Origin: a virus
Virus record (IMG/VR): IMGVR_UViG_3300002835_000047
Coordinates: 1-64,000 of that record
DNA length: 64,000 nucleotides
Direction: 5' to 3' (one strand)
The notes beneath the pieces are model-generated. The model was not told where the DNA came from. It did no database searches and saw only the letters and a program-made list of their open reading frames with translations. Made by a program: the position numbers and the translations under genes. Below, one piece after another: positions 15,545 through 24,700 of this stretch. The first letter of the stretch is position 1, and each line of letters starts with the position of its first letter.

Positions 15545-16249
15545 ATGAATAATCAAATTCTACGGTTAAAGTTAAAACAAAGACTTAATAAACTTTCCAG
15601 TAATGACTATGATAATATAGAAAACTGGCAGATTATTGAAGCTTTTAATAAAGCTCAAGTAGAATGGGTTAGGCGGATGCTTCATGGAAATAATCTATAC
15701 AAAGAGGGGGATGAGTTTTCTAAAAGAAGAATTGATGATTTGCAAATTTTGCTGACCGAGTTTAAATTGGTTGGAACATCTAATGGCAAATACTTTGAAA
15801 CAAGTAACTTTCCTCCGGCTGATTATTTAGAATATAAGAGATTGAGCACTAATGCTTATAGTGAGTGCTGTCAAGATCCTAGGTCAATGACTGTGTATCT
15901 TGTTGAAGAAGCAAATATTAGTTTGTATTTAAGAGATCCATTGAAAAGACCTGATTTTGATTGGAGTGAGACTATTGCCACTTTGATTAATAATAAGGTT
16001 AGAATTTATGTGAGAGATTTTAATCTTTCAGATCCTGTTTTAACTTACTATAGGGAACCTGTAAAAATTCAGTTTAATGGTGTTTTAAATCCTTACACCG
16101 GTTTGATATCTTCTGCAGATGTTACATGTGAATTTAAAGATGATATTACAGAAGTTATTCTTGATGATACTGCAGCAATTATAGCAGGTGATATTGAGAA
16201 TTTTAGTCAAATGCAAAGAGAACAGCAATCAGCAGAAAGAAATAACTAA
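15545..16249 (+). CDS. Putative ring/head-tail connector protein
   Basis: A 234-aa protein. The helical N-terminal region (residues about 5-75) contains NWQIIEAFNKAQVEWVRR, the pattern of P22 gp4/gp6-like head-completion adaptors, in which helices sit around an inserted beta region (here about 80-200). The C-terminal part is helical again: DDITEVILDDTAAIIAGDIE resembles the end of such adaptors. Crass-like virions have stacked ring proteins below the portal, so this is a candidate for the first ring. Assigned by pattern and position. Confidence 0.62.
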   Translation: MNNQILRLKLKQRLNKLSSNDYDNIENWQIIEAFNKAQVEWVRRMLHGNNLYKEGDEFSKRRIDDLQILLTEFKLVGTSNGKYFETSNFPPADYLEYKRLSTNAYSECCQDPRSMTVYLVEEANISLYLRDPLKRPDFDWSETIATLINNKVRIYVRDFNLSDPVLTYYREPVKIQFNGVLNPYTGLISSADVTCEFKDDITEVILDDTAAIIAGDIENFSQMQREQQSAERNN

Positions 16250-16251
16250 AA

Positions 16252-16737
16252 ATGGAATATAAAAGACCACTAAAATCAAAGTTAAAGTCTAGTTCAGAAG
16301 AGACTAATCAAACTGCTTTGAAAAGAACAAAACCAGCAAGATCTGCTGAAATGCAAAAGGTTGATACTATGACCGGTGCTTTAGTTTTGGAACTTATGAA
16401 TGCTGCAACTAGTTTTCATAAACTGCATTTGAAAGTTACAGGGCCGGGTTCTTATGCGGCTCACAAAGCATTAAATGAAATTTATGATGCTTTGCCTGGG
16501 TTAGCGGATTCTATTGCTGAAGGATATCAAGGTGCATGCGAAATAATTTTGGATTGCAAAGCTGAACCATTAGTTTATCTTGAAAATGTGGATGATGCAA
16601 TTGAATACTTGAGACAACTTAAAACGCAGATTTCTGATTTACAAGCTGTGATGCATCATAGTGAAATTACAAATTTATTGGATACTGTTAAAGATGCTCT
16701 TAATAGCGCAAAATACAAATTAATTTTTTTAGCTTAA
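16252..16737 (+). CDS. Ferritin/Dps-like four-helix protein (DUF5856-like)
   Basis: A 161-aa protein. After a basic N-terminal tail (about 1-35, KRPLKSKLKSSSEETN) it has the pattern of a phage ferritin-like family: a first helix ending FHKLHLKVTGPGSYAAHKAL, then NEIYDALPGLADSIAEGYQG, then two further helices. The family motif 'H...Sya.HkaL..fYd...dl.D.l.E.yQG' is well conserved here. In true Dps/ferritins these His/Asp/Glu bind iron; that function has not been shown for the phage family as far as I know. It lies within the structural module, so it may be a virion or assembly protein. Confidence 0.7.
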   Translation: MEYKRPLKSKLKSSSEETNQTALKRTKPARSAEMQKVDTMTGALVLELMNAATSFHKLHLKVTGPGSYAAHKALNEIYDALPGLADSIAEGYQGACEIILDCKAEPLVYLENVDDAIEYLRQLKTQISDLQAVMHHSEITNLLDTVKDALNSAKYKLIFLA

Positions 16738-16740
16738 ATG

Positions 16741-16770
16741 TTTGAAAATTAAAAAAAATAGTTTATATTA
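16741..16770 (+). promoter_or_regulatory. Bacteroidetes-type promoter TTTG-N19-TATATTA
   Basis: TTTG at 16741-16744, exactly 19 bases, then TATATTA at 16764-16770. This is the known spacing of the Bacteroidetes primary sigma-factor promoter. It stands 54 bases before the 414-aa structural gene and just before a palindrome. Confidence 0.7.
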
Positions 16771-16774
16771 TATA

Positions 16775-16789
16775 TGTGCACGGTGCACA
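16775..16789. promoter_or_regulatory. 15-bp palindrome TGTGCACGGTGCACA (operator candidate)
   Basis: Seven-base arms around a single central G, perfectly symmetric. With a one-base centre it cannot form a normal RNA hairpin of full length, so a dimeric DNA-binding protein site is the better reading. It sits at the expected transcription start of the preceding promoter. Confidence 0.55.
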
Positions 16790-16823
16790 AAATATTTGTT
16801 TGTAAAATTTAAATTAAAAAAAA

Positions 16824-18068
16824 ATGTCGTACTTTAATCACTCTTTTTCCAAAGCATTTGTTGTAAATAGCTTTGCGGCTTCCGGTGTAAAAACATCAGC
16901 TTTTACTCCTGGACAGTTTGAACTTGTAAATGGAAATACTTGGGCATCTATTGCAGCTGCTGCAGCTGGAACTATTCCCACTGGTATTTTGTTTTATCTT
17001 GTTCAAGGTAGTTTTCATACTGACGATAACATCGGTAATAACCCTGGTCATGGCGGGTACAAAGAATCCGTTAAGTCTAAGGGTATTAATCCAAGATATG
17101 TCAGCAGATTGTGGTCTTCTGAGTGTGTAACAGCTACTGCAGCAACCACAAAAATTGAAGTTGGACCAACTTGTGCCCCATGTGGAACAAATTTGTTTTT
17201 GCGTTTGGATGTCAAAGGCGCTCCAGCATTGAGATTTTTGAATCATAATGCTTATGCAATTGGTGATAGTTCCGGAAGTTCTGCTGTAAATGTTGTACCT
17301 GGTAATTGCTGTGCAATTGACCAAGAGTATCTTGATCCAGCTGTTGCTTTGGCAAAAGCTGCTGCAATGTTGCTTGAAGATCCTATTATCAAGCCTTTTG
17401 TAATTGAAAAGACCGGCGGTGGAATGACTGTGAAAGTTGGTAACGCAGCTGCTGTTACTTACACTATTCAACAAGTTTTGGGTTTGGCTTCTTCTGGAAA
17501 CTACACTCCATCTACTAATCCAGTTACTGATAACATCGTTGCTTCTGTTACTTTTCAAGGTGCTTATGTTGACACTAAGTTTGGTAATTGTTCTTTTGAC
17601 ACTCGCGACTATTATGGTAAAGAGCCTGTTCAGTTGATTGGTTCAATCTTGAATGAAACCGGTGATCCATGTAATACTTGTGGTGTTGTGACAACTGTTC
17701 CTGGAACAATGCAACAAACTTCTGGTGAAACTGTTTTGAGGGATGTATTGCTAACCGAGGCTTACATGCAATCTCCTTATAATCAAGGCAATCCTGATTC
17801 TGCACGTATCCGTCAGATTGAAGGTTCTGATGATATTGTTACTGCAATTGATCGTGATGCTTTGTACAAAGTGTATTATATTCAGCATAGCATTCCAAGG
17901 TTGAACAATCCTTCTAGCACTTTTGATAATGATCAATATGTGTACAAGATTTATGTGAAGTGTAGTGCAAGTGCAACAATTACTGCAATGGATACATTGA
18001 TGGGTAAAATTGCAACTGTTTGTACTTCGTCTGGTAATCCAATTACCTTTGAGACAAACATAGATTAA
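16824..18068 (+). CDS. Abundant structural protein (414 aa), family not recognised
   Basis: A 414-aa protein with its own strong promoter, palindrome and strong terminator, an arrangement typical of a highly expressed virion protein. It is beta-rich, with Ala/Gly/Thr-rich loops, and holds several Cys pairs (ECV, GPTCAPCGT, GNCCAID, DPCNTCG), unusual for a cytoplasmically assembled virion protein. A helical segment lies near 175-200 (VALAKAAAMLLEDPI). Could be a head decoration, tail-tube or sheath-like protein; a sheath is unlikely in a short-tailed phage. Confidence 0.75.
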   Translation: MSYFNHSFSKAFVVNSFAASGVKTSAFTPGQFELVNGNTWASIAAAAAGTIPTGILFYLVQGSFHTDDNIGNNPGHGGYKESVKSKGINPRYVSRLWSSECVTATAATTKIEVGPTCAPCGTNLFLRLDVKGAPALRFLNHNAYAIGDSSGSSAVNVVPGNCCAIDQEYLDPAVALAKAAAMLLEDPIIKPFVIEKTGGGMTVKVGNAAAVTYTIQQVLGLASSGNYTPSTNPVTDNIVASVTFQGAYVDTKFGNCSFDTRDYYGKEPVQLIGSILNETGDPCNTCGVVTTVPGTMQQTSGETVLRDVLLTEAYMQSPYNQGNPDSARIRQIEGSDDIVTAIDRDALYKVYYIQHSIPRLNNPSSTFDNDQYVYKIYVKCSASATITAMDTLMGKIATVCTSSGNPITFETNID

Positions 18069-18084
18069 TAAATTGCAAAATTGA

Positions 18085-18118
18085 AAAAAAGGTGAGTTAA
18101 TTCTCACCTTTTTTTTTG
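18085..18118 (+). terminator. Rho-independent terminator, GGTGAG/CTCACC
   Basis: Core stem GGTGAG (18091-18096) and CTCACC (18103-18108) around TTAATT, extended by A-T pairs and flanked by A-run and T-run, so it may work in both directions. Confidence 0.88.
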
Positions 18119-18146
18119 ATTTATGTTTTTTTTTAGTTATATTATA
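18115..18146 (+). promoter_or_regulatory. Bacteroidetes-type promoter TTTG-N19-TATATTATA
   Basis: TTTG at 18115-18118, 19 bases, then TATATTATA at 18138-18146. Same spacing and core as the element at 16741. The TTTG is part of the T-run of the preceding terminator. The ATG at 18165 follows after 18 bases. Confidence 0.65.
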
Positions 18147-18164
18147 AGTATAACAAACTGTTAA

Positions 18165-18719
18165 ATGTCTAGTAAACACATATTAAGCTTAGAAGTTCCT
18201 ACAGTGGCAAACTGTGAGATTTTATCTATAAGGGATACTAGTCAATATTCTACTTTATTGCCTATAGATTGTCCGGAGCTTTTAATCACTGTTCCTGGGT
18301 TTAATTCTTCAATTATAGTTCAGACTACTCCAAAGTTTTTTGTAAACTTAAATGCTTGTGATTTAGCTTTACAAACCTCAGGGTGTAATGAACAAAGAGC
18401 CCCATTGTCAGATGGTGTTTATATTATAAGATATAGTCTTTCTCCAAAGGACAAAGTTTCTGTTGAGTACAATCATTTGAGAGTTACAAGCATTTTAAAT
18501 GCATACTACAAGACTCTTTGTTGCCTTGATCTAAATAATTGTGAACCATTTTCGGAAAAAGCTGATTTGATTAAGGAATTGCAATACATTAAAACTATAA
18601 TAGATGGTGCGGTTGCTAATGTTGAATACTGCAGTAGTCCATCAAAGGGCATGGATATGTATAATTATGCTCTTAACCGATTAGATAAAATTATTTGTAA
18701 AAGTTGTGGATGTAATTAA
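18165..18719 (+). CDS. Cys-rich structural-module protein (184 aa)
   Basis: A 184-aa protein with beta-rich N-terminal half (about 1-110; for example SSIIVQTTPKFFVNL) and a helical C-terminal half (about 115-180) ending CKSCGCN. About ten Cys residues are spread over both halves. The first half looks like a small beta-sandwich; the second like a docking helix pair. It opens a cluster of four genes that leads into the first long fibre, so it may be a fibre base or adaptor. Exact family not recognised. Confidence 0.7.
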   Translation: MSSKHILSLEVPTVANCEILSIRDTSQYSTLLPIDCPELLITVPGFNSSIIVQTTPKFFVNLNACDLALQTSGCNEQRAPLSDGVYIIRYSLSPKDKVSVEYNHLRVTSILNAYYKTLCCLDLNNCEPFSEKADLIKELQYIKTIIDGAVANVEYCSSPSKGMDMYNYALNRLDKIICKSCGCN

Positions 18720-18721
18720 TT

Positions 18722-18841
18722 ATGAATTGTAAACATTGCGATAAAGGTTTTAGTTGCGGTTGTCAAAAGACAACGGCTCAAGATGGGAGTCTTGTTCACA
18801 AGACTTGTTTGTCTGATTATGAAAAAAGCAAAAAGAAGTAA
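18722..18841 (+). CDS. Tiny Cys-rich (zinc-knuckle-like) protein, 39 aa
   Basis: ATG 18722 lies two bases after the previous stop and the frame ends at TAA 18839-18841. The protein starts MNCKHCDKGFSCGCQK: CxxC, then CxC, with a further Cys (HKTCLSDYEKS) at about residue 29, enough for one zinc site. The end is Lys-rich. It is tightly placed between two structural genes, seven bases before the next ATG. Confidence 0.65.
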   Translation: MNCKHCDKGFSCGCQKTTAQDGSLVHKTCLSDYEKSKKK

Positions 18842-18848
18842 AATTTAA

Positions 18849-19388
18849 ATGACTATAAATACAATACAAACAGAGAAAAATTTTGGAGAAGCTGTTTACA
18901 GGAGCTTCAAAGAGAAGAAGTATGGAATTGCTTCATGCTGTTATATTGATTTAGAAAAATTAAAAATTAAAAAAGAACTTTGTGATTGGCAGAATATTTC
19001 GCCTTGTGAATCAAGTTGTGGTGCTGGAGTTTCCACGGTTGTAAATGTGGGCCTTGTTGGAACAAGTGTTATCAATAGTTCTTGTGATTCAGACCAAAGC
19101 TGCCCTCAAGTTACAGCATGTCCCGATAATAATGTTTTAACTAGTATTTTAAATCAATTAAACGTTATACAAGATGAAATACAAAATATAAAGCCTGATT
19201 CCTATGTTTTTGTGCAACCTACACCGGCATCTATTTGGATAATAGAACATGATTTGAATAAATATCCAAACGTGTCAATTGAAGATTCAACTGGAGATGA
19301 CGTTATGGGTCAAATATCTTATATAAATTTAAACAAAGTTCAACTAACATTTATAGTTCCTATTTCGGGAACTGCTTATCTGTCTTAA
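18849..19388 (+). CDS. Fibre-type protein with C-terminal receptor-like module
   Basis: A 179-aa protein. The N-terminal part (1-75) is helical, then Cys-rich (CDWQNISPCESSCG; CDSDQSCPQVTACP). A short helix follows (VLTSILNQLNVIQDEIQNIK, which may trimerise). The last 55 residues (SIWIIEHDLNKYPNVSIED to SGTAYLS) match a small beta module common on phage fibres: 'W.i.H.L...p.V...d..G..v.g.i.y.d.n.v.l.F...isG.ayl'. Likely a short fibre or fibre adaptor on the virion surface. It precedes the long fibre gene by 19 bases. Confidence 0.72.
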   Translation: MTINTIQTEKNFGEAVYRSFKEKKYGIASCCYIDLEKLKIKKELCDWQNISPCESSCGAGVSTVVNVGLVGTSVINSSCDSDQSCPQVTACPDNNVLTSILNQLNVIQDEIQNIKPDSYVFVQPTPASIWIIEHDLNKYPNVSIEDSTGDDVMGQISYINLNKVQLTFIVPISGTAYLS

Positions 19389-19407
19389 TTTTTTAAATTA
19401 AAAAACT

Positions 19408-21702
19408 ATGTCACTAAAAATTTTATCGCATATTACATCATTTAATATTGATATGCAAAAGAATCAACTGCAAAATGCAGTTGTTCATCCTTTAGCTTCC
19501 GCTCCATCGAGTCCAGTTGCTGGTCAAATTTACTATAATAATAGCTCTAACGATCTGTTTTTTTGGAATGGTACCGCATGGGTTAGTTCTGCGGGTGTTA
19601 CAAGTGTTACAGCAGGTAATGGTATTACTGTAACTGGAACCAACACGGTTACAGTTACTAATGCTACTGTAGGATTTACATCAACAACAAAAAGCGGTAC
19701 TGCAGTAACTCTTACCAGCGCGTCAACAACTACACAACGGTTTACTGGTACTGGTAATCAAACCATTGTTTTACCAGATAATACTACGTTATATATAGGT
19801 TGGTCTGTTCTCCTTATGCATGCAGCTACCTCAGGGACATTAGCAATACAGTATAATGGCGGTACTGGTTATGCTAATTTAAGTGCCAATCAGATTGCTC
19901 GTTTTATTTGCACTTCTACTACGGCTGCACAAACTGAGTCCTGGCAGATCTTTTATGAAGGTAGTGATAATGCTACGGGCATTGGATCTCTTGTTTATTC
20001 CGATGGTCCTACATTTGTAGGTCCGATCCTTGGTACACCTGCTTCTGCTACTTTAACAAATGCTACAGGTTTACCTATTGTTGCTGGAACAACTGGTACT
20101 TTAACTGTAGCTCGTGGTGGTACGGGTGTAACTACTTTTACATCAAATGGTATTTTATTTGGCAACGCTGGCAATAATTTGCAAGTAACTGCAGCTGGCA
20201 CACAACATCAGGTTTTGTTAGCAGGTTCTGGTGGAACACCTGCGTTTGGCGCACTTAACCTTTCTCAAGGGGCCGCAGTAACAGGCACTTTACCCATAGG
20301 CAACGGTGGTACTGGAAGTACTACAGGTTCTATTACGGGTAGTGGCGCTCTTACATTTACAGCTGGTGGAGCTGATAATAACGTTACCCTTGTTCCAACC
20401 GGAACTGGTAGCGTTAATGTTTCCAGCAAGAAAATTACAAATCTTGCGGAACCTACAGCAGCTTCAGATGCTGCTACTAAAGGGTATGTTGATGGTATGG
20501 CCCAAGGTCTTGATCTTAAGGCTTCTGTTTTTTGTGCTTCTACAGCTAATATAGCGGGTGTTTATAACAATGGTACGTCTGGAGTTGGCGCTACGCTTAC
20601 TCCCGCATTGCAGGCGGCACTTAGTCTTGATGGTGTTAATGCTAACACAGTTGGTGTACGCGTATTAATTAAAGATCAAACTACACAAGCCCAGAATGGT
20701 ATTTACGTAGTTACTCAAGTTGGTGGTGTAGGGCAGTCTCCAATTCTTACACGCGCTGATGACTTTAACCAACCTGCTGAAATACCAGGTGCTTTTACTT
20801 TTGTTGAACAGGGTACTACACAAGCTGATAGAGGGTATGTTTGTACAACAGATATCGGTGGTTTAGTTATAGGAACTACAAACATTACATTTACTCAGTT
20901 TAGTTCGGCTGGTTCATACACAGCATCTACTGGTATTACACTTAATGGTAATGATTTTCAGCTTGCCACCGGCAATGTTTTGTCTTTGTTTAATATTAGT
21001 ACTGATGGTTTTATTGCCCGCAATGGATCGGGTACTGTAGTTGCACGTACTCTTACAGGAACAGCCAATCAGATTAGTATTTCCAATACTACTGGCGGTG
21101 GTAATCCTGTGTTTAGTTTGCCGCAGGATATACATAGTGGAGCTTCGCCAACATTTGCGGGTCTTACTATTAATGGTACCGTGACTATACGTGCTGCTGC
21201 TACTGCTACTGCGGCTACTCAGATTCCAATTTTTACAGCTGATCCTTCTTCCACTGCTAGAACATTAGTAACAAGAACTCCGGCTGAACTTAGGAGTGAT
21301 ATAGGCGCAATGCCTGAACCAGCCGGTAATGGTATTGTTGTTAGAACTGGGTCTCAGACATCAGTGAATAGAACTATTACGGGCACTGGTGGCGCTATTA
21401 CCAGTAGTCCTGCCGGAGCTGGTGGCGGTATTATTGTAACTAATGGTGATGGTGTAAGTAATAATCCAACTATTAGTCTTAAATCTTATTCTGTTGCTGG
21501 TCCAAGCTCTGCGACTAATAGTTGGACCATTGATCATCAATTAAATAGTGAGGCTCTTATTGTCACGCTTAGAGAAGTTGGTGCTAACGGGGAGATGGTG
21601 TTAGCAGACACTATTTTTCTTGATAGTAATAGGATTACATTTAGTTTTGTGAATAGTCAAACTGCTAATACACTTAGAGTTAGTGTTCTCAGGGTTGATT
21701 AA
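19408..21702 (+). CDS. Long modular fibre protein (764 aa)
   Basis: A 764-aa Thr/Gly/Ser/Ala-rich fibre. N-terminal residues about 1-70 (MSLKILSHITSFNIDMQKNQ, then SPVAGQIYYNNSSNDLFFWN) form a common fibre attachment module. The shaft has repeated 'GNGGTGSTT / RGGTGVTTF' beta-helix turns, then the frequent fibre module NLAEPTAASDAATKGYVDG (about 345-363). The C-terminal 70 residues (SWTIDHQLNSEALIVTLRE onward) are a 'W.i.H.L' tip module also seen in the preceding gene. Presumably a trimeric fibre; whether it is on the head or the tail cannot be told from sequence. The gene ends at a strong hairpin. Confidence 0.85.
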   Translation: MSLKILSHITSFNIDMQKNQLQNAVVHPLASAPSSPVAGQIYYNNSSNDLFFWNGTAWVSSAGVTSVTAGNGITVTGTNTVTVTNATVGFTSTTKSGTAVTLTSASTTTQRFTGTGNQTIVLPDNTTLYIGWSVLLMHAATSGTLAIQYNGGTGYANLSANQIARFICTSTTAAQTESWQIFYEGSDNATGIGSLVYSDGPTFVGPILGTPASATLTNATGLPIVAGTTGTLTVARGGTGVTTFTSNGILFGNAGNNLQVTAAGTQHQVLLAGSGGTPAFGALNLSQGAAVTGTLPIGNGGTGSTTGSITGSGALTFTAGGADNNVTLVPTGTGSVNVSSKKITNLAEPTAASDAATKGYVDGMAQGLDLKASVFCASTANIAGVYNNGTSGVGATLTPALQAALSLDGVNANTVGVRVLIKDQTTQAQNGIYVVTQVGGVGQSPILTRADDFNQPAEIPGAFTFVEQGTTQADRGYVCTTDIGGLVIGTTNITFTQFSSAGSYTASTGITLNGNDFQLATGNVLSLFNISTDGFIARNGSGTVVARTLTGTANQISISNTTGGGNPVFSLPQDIHSGASPTFAGLTINGTVTIRAAATATAATQIPIFTADPSSTARTLVTRTPAELRSDIGAMPEPAGNGIVVRTGSQTSVNRTITGTGGAITSSPAGAGGGIIVTNGDGVSNNPTISLKSYSVAGPSSATNSWTIDHQLNSEALIVTLREVGANGEMVLADTIFLDSNRITFSFVNSQTANTLRVSVLRVD

Positions 21703-21723
21703 ACTTTTAATAGCAATTTATAG

Positions 21724-21753
21724 AACAGGTGCTTTTTTTAAGGCACCTGTTTT
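21724..21753 (+). terminator. Rho-independent terminator AACAGGTGC/GCACCTGTT
   Basis: A 9-bp perfect stem (21724-21732 with 21743-21751), loop including a T-run, followed by TTTTA. The end of the hairpin touches the next promoter box. Confidence 0.88.
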
Positions 21754-21760
21754 ATATTTG
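21753..21760 (+). promoter_or_regulatory. TATATTTG promoter -7 box
   Basis: Exact TAnnTTTG match, directly after the terminator and 14 bases before the ATG of the second fibre. No clear TTTG at -33; the region is occupied by the hairpin. Confidence 0.5.
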
Positions 21761-21774
21761 TAATAAATACTAGT

Positions 21775-24700
21775 ATGCCACTTAGAATACTTTCGTCTGT
21801 CCAAACTAGCGGGATATTAATTGCTCCGGAATCTACAACAAGTAATGCGGCTATTAGGATACCCCATGGTGTTGCTCCAACTTCACCTACGAATGGTGAT
21901 ATTTGGACAACTAGTGCTGGATTGCATGTAAGGATTTCTGGAGCTACTATTAATTTAGGTAGTGGTACAGTAACATCGGTTGCGCTTTCACTTCCCGCAA
22001 TGTTTACCGTAACTAATTCACCGGTAACAACTTCTGGTACACTTACAGCAACACTTGCTTCTCAGACAGCCAACACGTTTTTGGCAGCTCCCAGCGGTTC
22101 TAGCGGTGTGCCAAGTTTTAGAACAATCGTTGGTGCTGATATTCCTATTACTTACACAGCATCTCTCAGAGCAAATGTTAACATTTCTGGTGGTGGTACA
22201 ATTACAGTAAACGCAACAGGTTCTGTTTTGTGGAGTCAGCGTTTTATTATTATTTCTAATGGTAATGGATCAAATTTTGGAACTTCTGGTTTTTTTGACA
22301 TTACTTGTCCAACAACAGGAACAATTATAGGTGTTGGTGGCGCAGCAAATACAACCGCAACTGCGGCAGGTATTCCTCTAGGGAACTATGAAGCAATTTA
22401 TTACATACTGCCAATTGGTGCTGCTTCTGCAAGTGTTCCTGCTAATTTTAGAGTTGTAAGTTATACTTCTGCTATTGACATTCCCCATGATTGGGTGTTA
22501 GTATGTTTACGTAATGGTGATAATGGAACATTTTATTTTACAGCAGGTTACACACTTCCTTTAAGTGGATCAATTATAACAAGTAGTCATAATGCTCTCC
22601 GTGCTAGCTTTGCAGATCAACTTTTTACTGCACGCACTATTGGCGGTGTAAGTTTTGATGGTAGCGCAAATATTAACCTGCCAGGTGTAAACACTGCAGG
22701 TACTCAAAACACGACAGGTTCTGCCGCAACACTTACAACTGCAAGAACACTTACTATTGGAAGCACTGGTAAAACTTTTAATGGTTCTGCAAACGTAGCA
22801 TGGACTACTACAGAAATAGGTGCTGAATTTCAAGCTCCTGCCGGTATCCCAAGAAGTAATCTTGGTCAGCCTACTGTCAGAGAAATGGCATTATTTGATT
22901 CTGAATATGATAACAAAACAGATCGTTTTAACGTAAATAACATATGGGTAGAAACATCTACAGATAATATTACTTGGACAGATACTGTAGCTACAGATCA
23001 AAACAAACGTAGACTTGTTGGTGGTGACCAAACAGATTCAAGTATTGTAATACCTTACGGCACACCTTACTTTAGAATACGTTTAAGAGCAGTTAACTAT
23101 GTATTTCTTAATGCCTTGTATATGTACTGGTCTAGTCAGGGGCATAATTCGCAAGTACAGATTTTTAGGAAGCATGATAGCGGTTCTTGGCAATCTTTTA
23201 CTAATTCTACTGTATTAGTTAATTCTTGGCCAGGTCATCTTTTTTTACCATTTCCTGGTGATGGAATAGCTTGGCATCCAGCAGGAACATTAGGAACTCA
23301 CTATAATGAAGTTTATGTTTTGTTTATTCCTACATGGAATGTTGCTTATCCAAGCAACAACATTGCGCTTCTTAGAATGCAGTGGTGGGGTGGTTATCCA
23401 GCTGGAAGAAGAAACCTTTATACTACAACAGAGTTTGGTGCGGCATTGTTTCCTAATACTGTTTCAGCAACTACTTTAACATCAACTGTTGCTACAGGTA
23501 CAGCACCATTGACTATAACTTCCACTACTGAAGTAGCTAATCTAAATGCTGCATTGCTCAATGGAGTTGCTTCAGCAACTACTAATACAAATAACACCAT
23601 TGTAAGACGTGATGGTTCTGGTAATTTTAGTGCTGGTACAATTACTGCAACTAATTATGCAGATGCTACAGGTGCATATAATGTAAACTTAGGTTCTGGA
23701 GGTAGTGAAGGCCGTGGTTTAGTAGCCGGATATTCAGGTGGTAGTTATAGCGGTATAGGATATAATGTAAGGCACACTGTAACTGGTGCTACATATATAG
23801 CACCTAATGCAGATACGTCATCTTATTTACTTTTTAACGCAAGTGGGTTTACATTCTTTGGTGCTACATCGGGTCTTGCAGGACGAACTCTTAGTTACAA
23901 ATCACTTGCAACTCTTAATTTTTCTGGTGAATTTGCCCCTGTAGGAACCATTATTGCTCCTACAGCTGCAAACAGTTTAGCCTCGATCAGACTTCCTCAT
24001 GGAACCGCACCAACTTCACCTACAAACGGTGATATGTGGACTACTACTGCAGGACTGTTTGTAAGAATTAATGGCGCTACTGTTGGACCACTGGGTAGCG
24101 GAGGTGGTGGGGGTGGAACTGTTACTAGCATTACAGCAGGTACAGGACTTACCGGAGGTACAATCACAACTTCCGGTACAATTGCTATTGACCAAGGAGC
24201 ACAGATTATTTCTACTAAGGCAAATAACGCAATCACAGGAGGTGGTCAGATTTATCTTAATGGTGCTACTGGTAATAGAATAGACTTTAACACTAACGGT
24301 GTTGCTGCTCCTGCGTTTACTACAAGAAGTGTCGGTACCAAAATTGTATTATATCCTTCGCTAACTGGTTCAGCAATGGACTATGCGTTGGGTATAAATA
24401 CATCAACATTTTGGTTAAGTGTTCCGGGTAATGTTTCAAGTGACATATTTAGTTTTTATGGTGGAACTACAGAAGTATTAAGATTAACTGGTGACGGAAG
24501 ACTTAGAACACTTGCAGGAACAGCGTTGTTACCTGCTATTTCACCAGGTCTTAGTGGCTTTGACCTAGACACGGGTATTTTTTTTCCAGCAGCAGATACC
24601 ATTGCATTTTCAGAAGGTGGTGTAGAGGTAATGAGAATTGACAGCAGTGCTAGGGTAGGTATAGGTACAACATCTCCATCGGCTCGTCTGCAAGTAAAAG

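Noticed and set aside
16896-17558. 220-aa leftward frame opposite the 414-aa structural gene
   Set aside because: It has typical antisense composition (Ser/Cys/Asn/Ile-rich) and no leader; the + strand gene has promoter, terminator and smooth codon use.
16824-18068. Tail-sheath protein (contractile tail)
   Set aside because: No tube, baseplate or tape-measure genes around it, and the rest of the module is podovirus-like, so the sheath idea was dropped.
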